This document shows, piece by piece, positions 8,075-19,021 of a stretch of 36,843 bases of DNA (positions within the stretch are counted from its first letter, which is position 1; each line of letters starts with the position of its first letter). The translations under genes were made by a program, and so were the position numbers. The notes beneath the pieces were generated by a model. That model ran no database searches. It had not been told where the DNA came from and worked only from the letters and a program-made list of their open reading frames with translations. Origin of the DNA: an uncultured Eubacterium sp. (lineage in GTDB: Bacteria; Bacillota; Clostridia; Lachnospirales; Lachnospiraceae); assembly GCA_947384955.1 (NCBI GenBank), contig CANDJC010000041.1:1-36843 (forward strand), in the 5' to 3' direction.

Positions 8075-8115
8075 ATACTCTTGTATGGTTCTTTGACTGT
8101 ACAGGAGTATTTTTT
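8075..8115 (+). terminator. Rho-independent terminator between glpP and the glycoside hydrolase gene
   Basis: An 11-bp stem (8075-8085 with 8100-8110, one G-T pair; arms ATACTCTTGTA and TACAGGAGTAT) is followed directly by TTTTT. It either ends the glpP transcript or attenuates the next gene, since it lies 148 bp before that start. Confidence 0.75.
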
Positions 8116-8141
8116 GAATGTAAAAAGATGATTCAGATTTA

Positions 8142-8174
8142 GCATAAATTTAGTAAAAAATACTAAATTTATGC
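8142..8174. promoter_or_regulatory. 14-bp perfect palindrome upstream of the glycoside hydrolase gene
   Basis: GCATAAATTTAGTA (8142-8155) and TACTAAATTTATGC (8161-8174) are perfectly complementary around five A. It lies 88 bp before the ATG at 8263 with no T-run, so an operator for a dimeric regulator is more likely than a terminator. The regulator is unknown. Confidence 0.5.
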
Positions 8175-8262
8175 TTGAAATTGAGAAACTCAGGATGTAT
8201 GATAACTGCATTATTTACGAACCTTCAACAGTTGAAAAAGAAGAAAGTGAGGAGCTGGATTT

Positions 8263-9546
8263 ATGGGGAAACTGACGGTAAATGAAAACAGGAATGGATT
8301 TTTGAAGGACGGGAAACCGTTTTTTTATCTGGCGGATACGGTCTGGAGCGCGTTTACGAACATTACAATGGATGAATGGAAGTATTATCTGAAAAAAAGA
8401 AGGGAACAGGGATTCAATGTCCTGCAGATTAATACAATGCCGCAGTGGGACAGATGTATGTCTGATACAGGGCTTTATCCGTTCGCGACAGAGGACGGAC
8501 AGAAATTTGATTTTACGAAGCCGGACGCGGCTTTTTATGAAAATGCGCGCAGAATGTGCGAAGAAGCAGTCAGAGAAGGATTTACTCCGGCGCTTGTGGT
8601 GTTATGGCTGAATTTTGTGCCGGATACATGGGGGAGCAAAATTACAGACATCAATGTTATGCCGAAAGAGCTTGTGCAGCCTTATACAGAAAGAATCGTG
8701 GAAACGTTTGATGAATTTGACCCGGTTTATTTTGTCAGCGGGGATACCGATTTTGAAACAGAAGAGGCCGTGTCGTATTACCGCACAGCGTTAGACGTGC
8801 TGCGCAAAAAAAGTCCGGATTCTTTAAAAACCTGCCATATCAGGCGCGGCTATGATGTGATTCCGGACGAACTTGCGGACGGGCTGGATTTTTATGTATT
8901 TCAGTCCGGGCATAACCGGGATGCTCAGGATATGGCTTACATTCTTCCGCAGAAGCTGCAGGAAAAATATGCAAAAAAACCGCTGGTGAATGCGGAACCG
9001 TGTTATGAACAGATGGGCTACAGCCGCAATTTATATGGACGTTTTACAGCTGAGGATATCAGAAAAGCGGCATGGCACAGTATTTTGTCCGGGGCCAGTG
9101 CGGGCGTTACCTATGGGGCGCATGGAATCTGGAACTGGATGAAAACAGGAAAACCGGCCAATCCGATGCTCGGGGAAGGGTTTGATACCGCATTTACCTG
9201 TCAGCAGGCGTTAGAGTTTCCGGGAGCCTGGGACTATGGCTTTATCCGTGATTACATGGAACAAAAATGTATCACGCAGCTTATTCCGGCACAGCAGCTT
9301 GTTTTAAATAAATCGCCGGAAATCCGGGCAGCGCATACACCGGATAAGAAATTATATCTGATTTATATTCCGAGAGTGACAAAAATAGTTCTGGATACAA
9401 AGTTTGAGGATGCGGCAGTGCGCGTTTATGATTTAGACGGGCGAAGGACTGCCAGATGCGGGCTGTCTGTACAGAACGGGCATACAGTGGTGGACATGCA
9501 TCCGTTCCAAAAGGATGCGCTGATGGAAATTACAGTTACGATTTAA
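8263..9546 (+). CDS. DUF4038-type glycoside hydrolase (apiosidase-like, GH140-related)
   Basis: 427 aa, no signal peptide, so probably intracellular. It matches the DUF4038 apiosidase-like catalytic domain: NGFLKDGKPFFYLADTVWSA at the start, a barrel with FNVLQINTMPQWD, VSGDTDF with Asp161 as candidate acid/base, and NAEPCYE with Glu245 as candidate nucleophile. A short beta-rich tail (about 345-427) fits the family's putative collagen-binding-like C-terminal domain. GH140 members cleave apiose from pectic side chains, but the family is broad and the substrate here is uncertain. The ATG follows GTGAGGAG. It is a single gene with a terminator and a palindrome in its 305-bp upstream region. Confidence 0.85.
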   Translation: MGKLTVNENRNGFLKDGKPFFYLADTVWSAFTNITMDEWKYYLKKRREQGFNVLQINTMPQWDRCMSDTGLYPFATEDGQKFDFTKPDAAFYENARRMCEEAVREGFTPALVVLWLNFVPDTWGSKITDINVMPKELVQPYTERIVETFDEFDPVYFVSGDTDFETEEAVSYYRTALDVLRKKSPDSLKTCHIRRGYDVIPDELADGLDFYVFQSGHNRDAQDMAYILPQKLQEKYAKKPLVNAEPCYEQMGYSRNLYGRFTAEDIRKAAWHSILSGASAGVTYGAHGIWNWMKTGKPANPMLGEGFDTAFTCQQALEFPGAWDYGFIRDYMEQKCITQLIPAQQLVLNKSPEIRAAHTPDKKLYLIYIPRVTKIVLDTKFEDAAVRVYDLDGRRTARCGLSVQNGHTVVDMHPFQKDALMEITVTI

Positions 9547-9557
9547 TTTTTGAATAT

Positions 9558-9606
9558 GGCAGCCCGGATAGTTCCGATTATCTTCGTTCTATTCCAGGCT
9601 GCCTTT
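9558..9606. terminator. Terminator-like hairpin after the glycoside hydrolase gene
   Basis: GGCAGCC (9558-9564) pairs with GGCTGCC (9597-9603) and TTT follows. The loop is long and the T-run short, so the call is tentative. It lies between two convergent genes. Confidence 0.4.
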
Positions 9607-9674
9607 CATAAGTACCGTCTGCCGTTTCAGGCTGTTTCGCAGAGGTCAGCATTTCAGCACTGCCGGGAGATTCC

Positions 9675-10412
9675 TTAAAAATTATACCATGGGATATGAC
9701 GGTATTCTTCGGGCACGCCGCTGTCAAAGCTGCCAAGCAGTCTGATTTTTTTTGATTTAAATTCAGGATACCGTTCTGTATTCAGGTATTCGATAAAATC
9801 ATCGGCATTGAAGAACGCCACATACTGTTCGCCGCAGAGTCTTAAAAATCTGCCGCTTTTGCTTCCATGCCAGACATAATCTGATGCAAACTCATTGCAG
9901 ATGGCGGCAAGATTATCCGCGGCATCTGCAGGAACGGAATAGAGCCACAAATCCCCGTCGGCGCTCAGAATGACCTCTTTCATCAGCTGGTCACTGTCAG
10001 TCTGTTCACAGAACACGATTGTATGGCAGTATATCTCAATCATACATTCACTCATGGTATCATCTTTGAAAAGAAAGCCTGTGAAGGCTGCACGGTTTTC
10101 ACCATAGTATGTGTCCATAACCGAGAAGCCTGCATTTTGAAAACCGCTGATGAAATCTTTAAGGGGCATTTTTCTGCCAGTGAACGGGCCGGTGCTGCCG
10201 GAGAATCCTTCATAGATACGGGCATAGCACCATTTCCATTCCACGTCGTGAAATTCCACGTATCCGTCTGTCTGGTCCCAGCAGGGCGCAGTTCTTATCA
10301 GGCCCGACTGGGTTTTTATTGTGATAGTATCGCCGTTTACTTCAAAGGCAGTTACATTCATATCGTGTAAACTGTATGGCGCATGATTGCTGACAAATAC
10401 CGTTTTTTTCAT
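9675..10412 (-). CDS. Protein of unknown function (245 aa)
   Basis: I do not recognise this protein. It is soluble, without a signal peptide or membrane segment, and slightly acidic, with many Phe, Tyr and Trp and several Cys (for example EIYCHTIVFCEQ). The frame begins at 10418, but GGAG runs directly into that ATG with no spacing and sits six bases before the ATG at 10412 (MKKTVFVSNH), which is the better start. The middle and C-terminal parts (LWLYSVPADAADNLAAICNE, SKKIRLLGSFDSGVPEEYRH) look like a well-folded domain, and length and codon use fit a real gene. It is convergent with the upstream glycoside hydrolase gene and lies downstream of the flavoprotein operon on the same strand. A 9-bp hairpin separates it from that operon. 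Confidence 0.75.
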   Translation of the reverse strand: MKKTVFVSNHAPYSLHDMNVTAFEVNGDTITIKTQSGLIRTAPCWDQTDGYVEFHDVEWKWCYARIYEGFSGSTGPFTGRKMPLKDFISGFQNAGFSVMDTYYGENRAAFTGFLFKDDTMSECMIEIYCHTIVFCEQTDSDQLMKEVILSADGDLWLYSVPADAADNLAAICNEFASDYVWHGSKSGRFLRLCGEQYVAFFNADDFIEYLNTERYPEFKSKKIRLLGSFDSGVPEEYRHIPWYNF

Positions 10413-10450
10413 GAGCATCTCCTGTAATTTGTTGTTTTTTGTATGTCACG

Positions 10451-10491
10451 GAATGCCGGAAATATCACATCCGGCATTCTGAGCGGTTTTT
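10451..10491. terminator. Hairpin after the flavoprotein operon
   Basis: GAATGCCGG (10451-10459) and CCGGCATTC (10471-10479) pair perfectly. On the plus strand TTTTT follows about eight bases later; on the minus strand, the direction of the operon, no T-run follows. It may still protect or delimit the operon's 3' end. Confidence 0.5.
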
Positions 10492-10493
10492 CA

Positions 10494-10862
10494 TCAGGAC
10501 ACAGCGCTGATATTTTTAGAAGCTACGATATTCACCCCGGTTCCCGCTGCATTTTCCAGAATCACATCTCCGATATGCACAGGAGCATGTACCTGTATGC
10601 TGTTGATGCAGCGCATAATTTCCATAATTTTTTCTTTCGGGATATCCTGTGCCGTCTTAACGGATACCATTGGAACATCGCCGCCCGTAACGCGTACGGT
10701 GCTTGTTACAATGCGGGTCGGATGGGTAACTTCTTTGCGGGCATAAGTATCCCCGCGTTTGCAGGTATTTCCGGTTACGTTTTTCACCTCTCCGTTTTCC
10801 AGCTCGGCTGTAAGCGCACATCCAAGAGGGCAGCCGATACAGGTCAGGTTTCTTGTCTCCAT
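10494..10862 (-). CDS. DUF1667 cysteine-cluster protein of the glycerol-3-phosphate oxidation operon
   Basis: 122 aa. The N-terminus has C8-x2-C11-x3-C15 and C34 (CIGCPLGC and GNTCKRG), a pattern suited to metal or Fe-S binding, followed by a compact domain with TSTVRVTGG. This matches DUF1667, a family almost always found with the two flavoproteins present here. A role as a small electron-transfer subunit of the complex is the usual inference and is not proven. GAGGAGG ends just before the start, and the gap to the upstream flavoprotein gene is three bases, so the three genes should be translated from one message. Confidence 0.9.
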   Translation of the reverse strand: METRNLTCIGCPLGCALTAELENGEVKNVTGNTCKRGDTYARKEVTHPTRIVTSTVRVTGGDVPMVSVKTAQDIPKEKIMEIMRCINSIQVHAPVHIGDVILENAAGTGVNIVASKNISAVS

Positions 10863-10865
10863 TGT

Positions 10866-12131
10866 TTATGCCTCCTCGATTGTTATCGTTATTTTATTTA
10901 AGCCTTCAGATTCTTCCAGCATTTTTTTGGAAAGACGGATTTCTTCCATTTCGCCCGGCGCCATAACCGGCTTTTTTCTGTGCTGGATGCGTGTATCATT
11001 TAAATAGACGGATAAATAACAGTTTTTATATACGGCTCCGACGCGGAAACGGACGGTGAGCTCGTCTGCCATGCGGCTTATGCGGATTGTTTTAGGCACC
11101 GTATAACGCACGCCGCCGGAAACAGTGACAGGAATTTCTTTTTCAGCGGTCTGCGTGCCGCGGTTTTGCACATAGGCGGCTGCGTTTCGCCCGGCAGCGG
11201 CGGCTTCCTCGGAGACAAAATCTACCAGGTCATGTACATGCAGGACATTGCCGCAGGCAAATACGCCTTCGATATTTGTTTCCAGGCTTTCATTTACAGA
11301 CGGGCCGTTTGTGGCCGGCTCGATTGCCACACCCATTTCACGCGAAAGCTCATTTTCCGGAATCAGCCCGCAGGAAAGCAGCAGTGTGTCGCAGGAATAT
11401 TCTTCTTCGGTACCGGCGACCGGCCTGCCGTGGCTGTCCACGCGGGCAAGCGTGATGCCTTCCAGACGTTTTTTCCCTTTGATATCGACTACGGTATGGC
11501 TTAATTTTAAAGGAATGCCAAAGTCATCCAGGCACTGTACGATATTTCGTTTCAGCCCGCCGGAAAACGGCATTAATTCGGCAACGGCTTTTACTTTTGC
11601 GCCTTCTAAGGTCATGCGCCTGGCCATAATCAGCCCGATGTCGCCGGAGCCTAAGATGACCGCTTCACGGCCCGGCATGAAGCCTTCGATATTGACAAGG
11701 CGCTGTGCGGTTCCGGCAGAATAGATGCCGGCCGGGCGGTAACCCGGGATATTTAAAGCGCCGCGTGCCCGTTCACGGCATCCCATCGCCAGAATGACTG
11801 CTTTTGCGGATATTTTGAATAATCCGTCTGTGCGGTTCATGGCAGTGATGACTTTCTCGCGGGTAATATCCATAACCATTGTGTTCAGCCTGTATGAAAT
11901 AGTTAGCTGTTCGATTTGTTCGATAAAGCGGCTGGCATATTCCGGCCCGGTCAGCTCTTCCTTAAATGTGTGCAGGCCGAATCCGTTATGGATGCACTGG
12001 TTTAAAATACCGCCGAGCTGGCAGTCCCTTTCTAAAATAAGAATGCTGTCAGCACCGCTTCTTCTGGCAGCCGCGGCTGCAGCGAGTCCGGCCGGGCCGC
12101 CGCCGATAATGACAATATCATAATACTGCAT
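10866..12131 (-). CDS. FAD/NAD(P)-dependent oxidoreductase, second subunit of the G3P-oxidising operon
   Basis: 421 aa. It starts with an FAD-binding Rossmann motif (IIGGGPAGLAAAAAARRSG). LGGILNQCIHNGFGLHTF follows, with a conserved Cys. A second nucleotide-binding site (AVILGSGDIGLIMARRMTLEG, about 155-175) probably takes NAD(P)H. The ACGNVLHVHD segment near 290-300 closes the FAD site. This is a pyridine-nucleotide-disulfide-reductase-fold protein without the redox CxxC. In clostridia it sits between a GlpA-like protein and DUF1667, as here, and may pass electrons from the first subunit to NAD+ or another carrier. The start overlaps the end of the upstream gene by 14 bp, and its GGAGG lies inside that gene, which indicates translational coupling. 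Confidence 0.9.
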   Translation of the reverse strand: MQYYDIVIIGGGPAGLAAAAAARRSGADSILILERDCQLGGILNQCIHNGFGLHTFKEELTGPEYASRFIEQIEQLTISYRLNTMVMDITREKVITAMNRTDGLFKISAKAVILAMGCRERARGALNIPGYRPAGIYSAGTAQRLVNIEGFMPGREAVILGSGDIGLIMARRMTLEGAKVKAVAELMPFSGGLKRNIVQCLDDFGIPLKLSHTVVDIKGKKRLEGITLARVDSHGRPVAGTEEEYSCDTLLLSCGLIPENELSREMGVAIEPATNGPSVNESLETNIEGVFACGNVLHVHDLVDFVSEEAAAAGRNAAAYVQNRGTQTAEKEIPVTVSGGVRYTVPKTIRISRMADELTVRFRVGAVYKNCYLSVYLNDTRIQHRKKPVMAPGEMEEIRLSKKMLEESEGLNKITITIEEA

Positions 12132-13575
12132 AGCTGAAATCCTCCGTTTCTTTGCTGTATCCGGTTAACAGTCTGGAATCCTTTCCGTTCTTGGTAATGG
12201 AAAGCTGGGAAATACCAAGCTCCCTGGCAAGGATTTCCATCGTTTTCGGGGTGCAGAATCCTGCCTGGCATCTGCCCATTCCGGCCCGGGTTCTGCGCTT
12301 GATGCCGTCTAAGGACTTTGCGCCGAGCGGGCGGTGAATGGCATCGATAATCTCACCTTCCGTAATCATCTCACAGCGGCAGATAATATTGCCGTATGCC
12401 GGGTTTTTGCGAATCAGTCCGGCATACTCTTCTTCGGACAGATTTTTTGGATTTAAAATCCCGGTTCTTGTGCCGTTAAAGTCTTTATTTTCGGACGGAT
12501 GCAGCAGCGCGGTTACAATTTCTGCGACACGTACGCCTATGGCAGGAGCGCTTGTAAGGCCTGGAGATTCGATTCCGGCAGCATCGACAAAATACGGGGC
12601 ATCCTGCAGCTCTTCGATGATAAATTCATGCCCGTCCTCATGGGCCCGGTTTCCGCTAAAGGAAGTAATCACCTGGCGCAGCGGGATGGACGGCACGGAA
12701 CGCTTTGCGGATTCGCTTAATCGTTCCAGCCCGGCTGAGGTGGTAAGCGTGGCTTCTTTATCGGAATGGTCTTCAGCCGTTGGGCCTGCTAAAAGGTTGC
12801 CATGAACCGTAGGGGTGATGAGGACTCCTTTGCCGTATTCGTTTGGCAGCTGGAAAATCGTCCTGGATACCAGTCCGCCCGCAGATTTATCTAACAGGCA
12901 GTATTCCCCGCGTCTTGGCGTAATATGGATTTTACGGCTGCTTACCATATTGTGAAATTTATCGGCATATACGCCCGCAGCATTCACAACGCACTTTGCC
13001 TGAAGCGGGCCGTTATTTGTATCAATCTGATAGCCGTAACTGGTGCGCGAGATATTTGTCACCTCGGTATCAAATTTAAATTCGACTCCGTTTTGCGCGG
13101 CATTTTCAGCCATTGCGATATTCATGCCGAACGGACATACAATACCGCCGGTCGGGGCGTAAATGGCGGCGACAGCTTCGTCAGATACATTGGGTTCCAT
13201 TTCCTTTAGCTCTTTTTTGGAAATGATGCGGATATCAGGCACTTGATTTTCGATGCCCTGCTGATATAACGCATGGAGCTTTGGCATGTCCTCTTCGGAA
13301 AAACAAAGAACCAGAGAACCGTTTTGCCGGAATTCGAAATCCAGCTCTTTCGAAAGGGATTCCATCATCCGGTTTCCTTTTAAGTTCATCTCAGCCATCA
13401 GCGAGCCCGGCGTGCAGTCAATGCCGGAATGGATAATGGCGCTGTTTGCTTTTGATGTGCCGCAGCAGACATCTTCTTCCTTTTCTGCAACGCAGATGTT
13501 TAACTGATAACGGGATAGTTCCCTTGCACTGGCGCATCCGGTGACCCCGGCGCCAATGATAACTACATCATACAT
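12118..13575 (-). CDS. GlpA-like FAD-dependent glycerol-3-phosphate dehydrogenase with BFD-like [2Fe-2S] tail
   Basis: 485 aa. Residues 1-370 form a DAO-type flavoprotein: VVIIGAGVTGCASARELSRY at the start, CCGTSKANSAIIHSGI, and FSGNRAHEDGHEFIIEE with the arginine expected near the substrate. Residues about 395-460 form a Fer2_BFD-like domain with ICRCEMITEGEI and GRCQAGFC, giving four cysteines for a [2Fe-2S] cluster. This domain order matches anaerobic GlpA. Together with GlpK and GlpP in the window, oxidation of glycerol-3-phosphate to dihydroxyacetone phosphate is the likely role. No separate GlpC-type membrane anchor is present, so the electron acceptor is unclear. It is first in the operon, behind a promoter and leader attenuator. 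AGGAGG precedes the ATG. Confidence 0.92.
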   Translation of the reverse strand: MYDVVIIGAGVTGCASARELSRYQLNICVAEKEEDVCCGTSKANSAIIHSGIDCTPGSLMAEMNLKGNRMMESLSKELDFEFRQNGSLVLCFSEEDMPKLHALYQQGIENQVPDIRIISKKELKEMEPNVSDEAVAAIYAPTGGIVCPFGMNIAMAENAAQNGVEFKFDTEVTNISRTSYGYQIDTNNGPLQAKCVVNAAGVYADKFHNMVSSRKIHITPRRGEYCLLDKSAGGLVSRTIFQLPNEYGKGVLITPTVHGNLLAGPTAEDHSDKEATLTTSAGLERLSESAKRSVPSIPLRQVITSFSGNRAHEDGHEFIIEELQDAPYFVDAAGIESPGLTSAPAIGVRVAEIVTALLHPSENKDFNGTRTGILNPKNLSEEEYAGLIRKNPAYGNIICRCEMITEGEIIDAIHRPLGAKSLDGIKRRTRAGMGRCQAGFCTPKTMEILARELGISQLSITKNGKDSRLLTGYSKETEDFSYAVL

Positions 13576-13604
13576 TTTGGTCAGCCTCCTGTCATTTTAA
13601 GATG

Positions 13605-13672
13605 AAAAAGGCCACGCAAATAAAGGTATCATTTCTGATACATTATCTGCATGGCTCTCATCTCTTGCATGG
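13605..13672 (-). promoter_or_regulatory. Leader terminator/antiterminator of the flavoprotein operon, likely GlpP target
   Basis: Read on the minus strand, GCCATGCA (13648-13655) pairs with TGCGTGGC (13611-13618), enclosing GTATCA-GAAA-TGATAC with a GNRA-type loop, and CTTTTT follows (13605-13610). This is a Rho-independent terminator about 30 bp before the coding start. A second CCATGCA lies just upstream (13666-13672) and could pair with the same 3' arm, giving mutually exclusive folds. B. subtilis GlpP acts on such a leader terminator at glpD, and a glpP gene is present at 7385-7957. That GlpP acts here is inference. Confidence 0.75.
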
Positions 13673-13699
13673 TTATGCGGTTTTTGATTTATGAATTTT

Positions 13700-13728
13700 A
13701 TTTTACCATATATGAGGGGAATTGCCAA
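13700..13728 (-). promoter_or_regulatory. Predicted promoter of the flavoprotein operon
   Basis: On the minus strand TTGGCA (13728-13723) and TAAAAT (13705-13700) are 17 bp apart. This places the start near 13693 and gives a leader of about 118 nt that contains the whole attenuator. Confidence 0.65.
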
Positions 13729-13781
13729 GCCCCTGATTTTTCATTTTGGCTCTGCGCCGCTGTGCATAACGCATAATCATC

Positions 13782-13810
13782 TTTACACTTTCGGTTACAT
13801 ACGCTATAAT
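13782..13810 (+). promoter_or_regulatory. Predicted promoter of the 51-aa protein gene
   Basis: TTTACA (13782-13787) and TATAAT (13805-13810) are 17 bp apart. The transcript would start near 13817 with about 137 nt of leader. A 28-codon frame at 13809-13895 begins inside the -10 box, so it is unlikely to be translated from its first ATG. Confidence 0.6.
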
Positions 13811-13953
13811 GGCTGTATTAGTAAAAAATGCTATTGATGAGTTTATGAGCAGTCTTGGTGTAAACACAGCACAGATTGACAGAATCAATGAATAACAGTC
13901 TGCTAAATCTTCCGGTAAAACTTGCCCTGACTGCTAATAAGGAGGAAAAATAA

Positions 13954-14109
13954 ATGGAGGCAATGGGAATGACAGATTTGCAGTTTAAAAGCTGGCTGAA
14001 ACAAATTATCAGAGGACTTGAAGGTGCAAAAAAAGAAAGCACAAAAGAGGAAACAGACAAAAAACTTGAAGAATTACTCAAAGACCTAAAAGAGGATTTA
14101 CAAGGCTGA
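13954..14109 (+). CDS. Small charged helical protein of unknown function (51 aa)
   Basis: The frame runs from an ATG at 13954 preceded by AAGGAGGA, a near-perfect ribosome site, to TGA at 14107-14109. The product begins MEAMGMTDLQFKSWLKQIIR and continues with a strongly charged, probably helical stretch rich in Lys and Glu (KKLEELLKDLKEDLQG). There is no membrane segment and no cysteine. I do not recognise a family. It has its own promoter upstream, and a perfect-consensus promoter for the next gene begins three bases after its stop, so it is a stand-alone unit. The strong signals argue that it is real; its role cannot be inferred. Confidence 0.65.
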   Translation: MEAMGMTDLQFKSWLKQIIRGLEGAKKESTKEETDKKLEELLKDLKEDLQG

Positions 14110-14111
14110 AT

Positions 14112-14140
14112 TTGACAAAAGATACGAAAGAAATTATAAT
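14112..14140 (+). promoter_or_regulatory. Consensus sigma-A promoter of the DUF2225 gene
   Basis: TTGACA (14112-14117), a 17-bp spacer and TATAAT (14135-14140) match the consensus exactly. The start would fall near 14147, with about 68 nt before the ATG at 14215. Confidence 0.85.
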
Positions 14141-14214
14141 AAAATGCAGTTTATGTCTGGCCATAGTCAGCAGGCGTCAGCCTTTTTCAGAATAAAAAAT
14201 CAGGAGAAAAAAGA

Positions 14215-15114
14215 ATGGGTTTATTTGATGGACTGAGCCGATTTGGGATGAAAGGCGATATAAATGAAGAGGTTGGAAATACCCTGTTCATGACAGCCAG
14301 GGAAAAAGAGCAGCTAAAGATGAAAGGCGCAAAGACGGATGAACTGATTGATGACGGGCTGACGGAAGAAGAGCGCCGGATACAAATCGAAAAAAGCCAT
14401 CTTATCAAAAGAAATATCAGCTGCAAATGCTGCGATAAAGTATTTCCGACTCTTACGCCCAGAGGAAGCCGTATAAGAAGAATGGAACCGGATAAAGATT
14501 TAAGGCCGCGGTGCAAAGACTTTGATACGCTGAAATATAACGTATATCACTGTCCGTATTGCGGCTATACATCTATTGCCAGAATTTTCCCGAGTCTGAG
14601 CACCCGTGCCCGTAAGGCAGTCGAGCAGAAAATCTGTTCGCAGTTTAAACCGGAAAAGCCTATGGATGATAAGGAGTTTTTTACTTATGACGAAGCCATT
14701 GACTGGCATAAGCTGGCCCTGTTTACAGAAGTGATAAAAGACGGCAAAGCAAGCGACAAAGCGTATATCTGCCTGCTGCTCGGGTGGCTGTACCGGGGAA
14801 AAAAGGAAGAATTAGAGCTGCAGGAGAAGGCAGATGCAAAAGAAATTCAAAAGTGCAGAGATTCGGAAATGGAATGCTTAGAACAGGCATTTGAGGGATT
14901 TAATAAAGCATTTTCGGTGGAAATGGCACCGTATGCGGGGATGGACGAGCTTACAGCGGAATATCTGCTGGCCTCGTTAGCGGTGGAGCTTGGGAAATAC
15001 GACGCGGCGGCAAGGTCTGTCAGCCATATCATTATTTCGAGGACAGCATCAAACCGTATCAAGGATAAAGCCCGCATGCTGAAAGAAGAAATCCTGGAAA
15101 AGGTTCATACATAA
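14215..15114 (+). CDS. DUF2225 zinc-ribbon and TPR-like protein
   Basis: 299 aa, soluble. The N-terminal half has ISCKCCDKVFPTL (about 68-80) and VYHCPYCGYTSIARIF (about 109-124), two CxxC knuckles that probably hold one zinc. The C-terminal half (about 150-295) is all-helical, with repeats of the AYICLLLGWLYRGKKEE and YDAAARSVSHII kind resembling TPR units. This layout matches DUF2225, a clostridial family without a known function. GGAG lies eight bases before the ATG and a consensus promoter precedes it, so expression is probably constitutive and strong. A clear terminator follows at 15138-15172. It is a single-gene unit. Confidence 0.88.
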   Translation: MGLFDGLSRFGMKGDINEEVGNTLFMTAREKEQLKMKGAKTDELIDDGLTEEERRIQIEKSHLIKRNISCKCCDKVFPTLTPRGSRIRRMEPDKDLRPRCKDFDTLKYNVYHCPYCGYTSIARIFPSLSTRARKAVEQKICSQFKPEKPMDDKEFFTYDEAIDWHKLALFTEVIKDGKASDKAYICLLLGWLYRGKKEELELQEKADAKEIQKCRDSEMECLEQAFEGFNKAFSVEMAPYAGMDELTAEYLLASLAVELGKYDAAARSVSHIIISRTASNRIKDKARMLKEEILEKVHT

Positions 15115-15137
15115 GGGAGCGTAAAACTATGCAGAGG

Positions 15138-15172
15138 AAAAAAGACTGTCAGCAGCAGCCGGCAGTCTTTTT
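15138..15172. terminator. Rho-independent terminator, usable in both directions
   Basis: AAAAAGACTG (15139-15148) pairs with CAGTCTTTTT (15163-15172). The flanking A-run and T-run make it work on either strand, between the convergent DUF2225 and ABM-domain genes. Confidence 0.85.
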
Positions 15173-15235
15173 CTATTGGATTTACCGGTCAGATATATTC
15201 TCCGGTATAATTCTGCTGAGCGGTTTATGGGCTTT

Positions 15236-15568
15236 TTATTCTTTTATAAACTGACTGTCTGATTCCGGTATCCCGCTTTCATCAGAAAGAAAGCGCTCCA
15301 CTTTCATATGCAGGTCATATTTGAGCCTTAACTGCGTGATTTTTTCCATCATAGGGGAAGCGTGGTGGACATCCAGCGCGTGCTGGTCCTGCCAGCTGTC
15401 AATCAGCAGTACCGTTTCCGGGTCTGCCAAAGGGAAGAAATAATCATAACGCAGATTGCCTTTTTCACTGCGGATTGCAGGCGCCGTACCGCTGCTTTCC
15501 ATTTCTTCCGCAAATTTTCTGGCAGCTCCGTTTGTGCCTGTATAATAGATATTGATTACAACGCTCAT
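15236..15568 (-). CDS. ABM-domain protein (putative quinol monooxygenase)
   Basis: 110 aa. The pattern VVINIYYTGTNGAARKFAEEME, then LRYDYFFPLADPETVLLIDSWQDQHALDVHHASPMMEKI, is typical of antibiotic-biosynthesis-monooxygenase (ABM) ferredoxin-like dimers such as YgiN-type quinol monooxygenases. The conserved W-x4-A-x3-H segment is present. Many members in anaerobes have no known substrate, so the enzymatic role is uncertain. GGAG precedes the ATG by eight bases. It lies just downstream of glpK on the same strand (124 bp gap), so read-through from glpK is possible. Confidence 0.85.
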   Translation of the reverse strand: MSVVINIYYTGTNGAARKFAEEMESSGTAPAIRSEKGNLRYDYFFPLADPETVLLIDSWQDQHALDVHHASPMMEKITQLRLKYDLHMKVERFLSDESGIPESDSQFIKE

Positions 15569-15692
15569 ATTGTATTCTCCATTCTGTCATATTATTTTGA
15601 TTTAAAAATATTTTCATATTTGCATCAGCTTTTGCATGGAAACAGATTTTCCATTCTGGATATGTATGTCTTTGAAAAAGGTATATTTCGAT

Positions 15693-18894
<3,202 letters not shown>

Positions 18895-18895
<1 letters not shown>

Positions 18896-18990
18896 TATAA
18901 TTCTTCCCTTTCCGAACAGAACCTCACAGTCTTTCTGGAGCTTATCATATCTTCAAAATTTTCAGCACCAATGGGTAATGCTTTTTTCAT
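18895..18990 (-). pseudogene. 31-codon remnant of an AAA-ATPase-like gene, overlapping the next start
   Basis: The frame reads MKKALPIGAENFEDMISSRK and then leaves the family. The first 17 residues match the typical start of the AAA-ATPase_like / PD-(D/E)XK proteins common in gut anaerobes (KKALPIGIENF, then a YVDKT motif that is absent here). CGGAGG precedes the ATG and a good promoter lies upstream, so it is probably still translated. Its stop overlaps the start of the AlbA_2 gene as TAATG, so it may now act as a coupling leader peptide. The break point suggests deletion of the rest of the ATPase gene. Confidence 0.65.
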
Positions 18991-19021
18991 GATGACTGCC
19001 TCCGGGTGATATGTTTTTAAT

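Noticed and set aside
13809..13895. 28-codon frame upstream of the 51-aa gene
   Set aside because: Its ATG lies within the -10 box of the predicted promoter and has no ribosome site.
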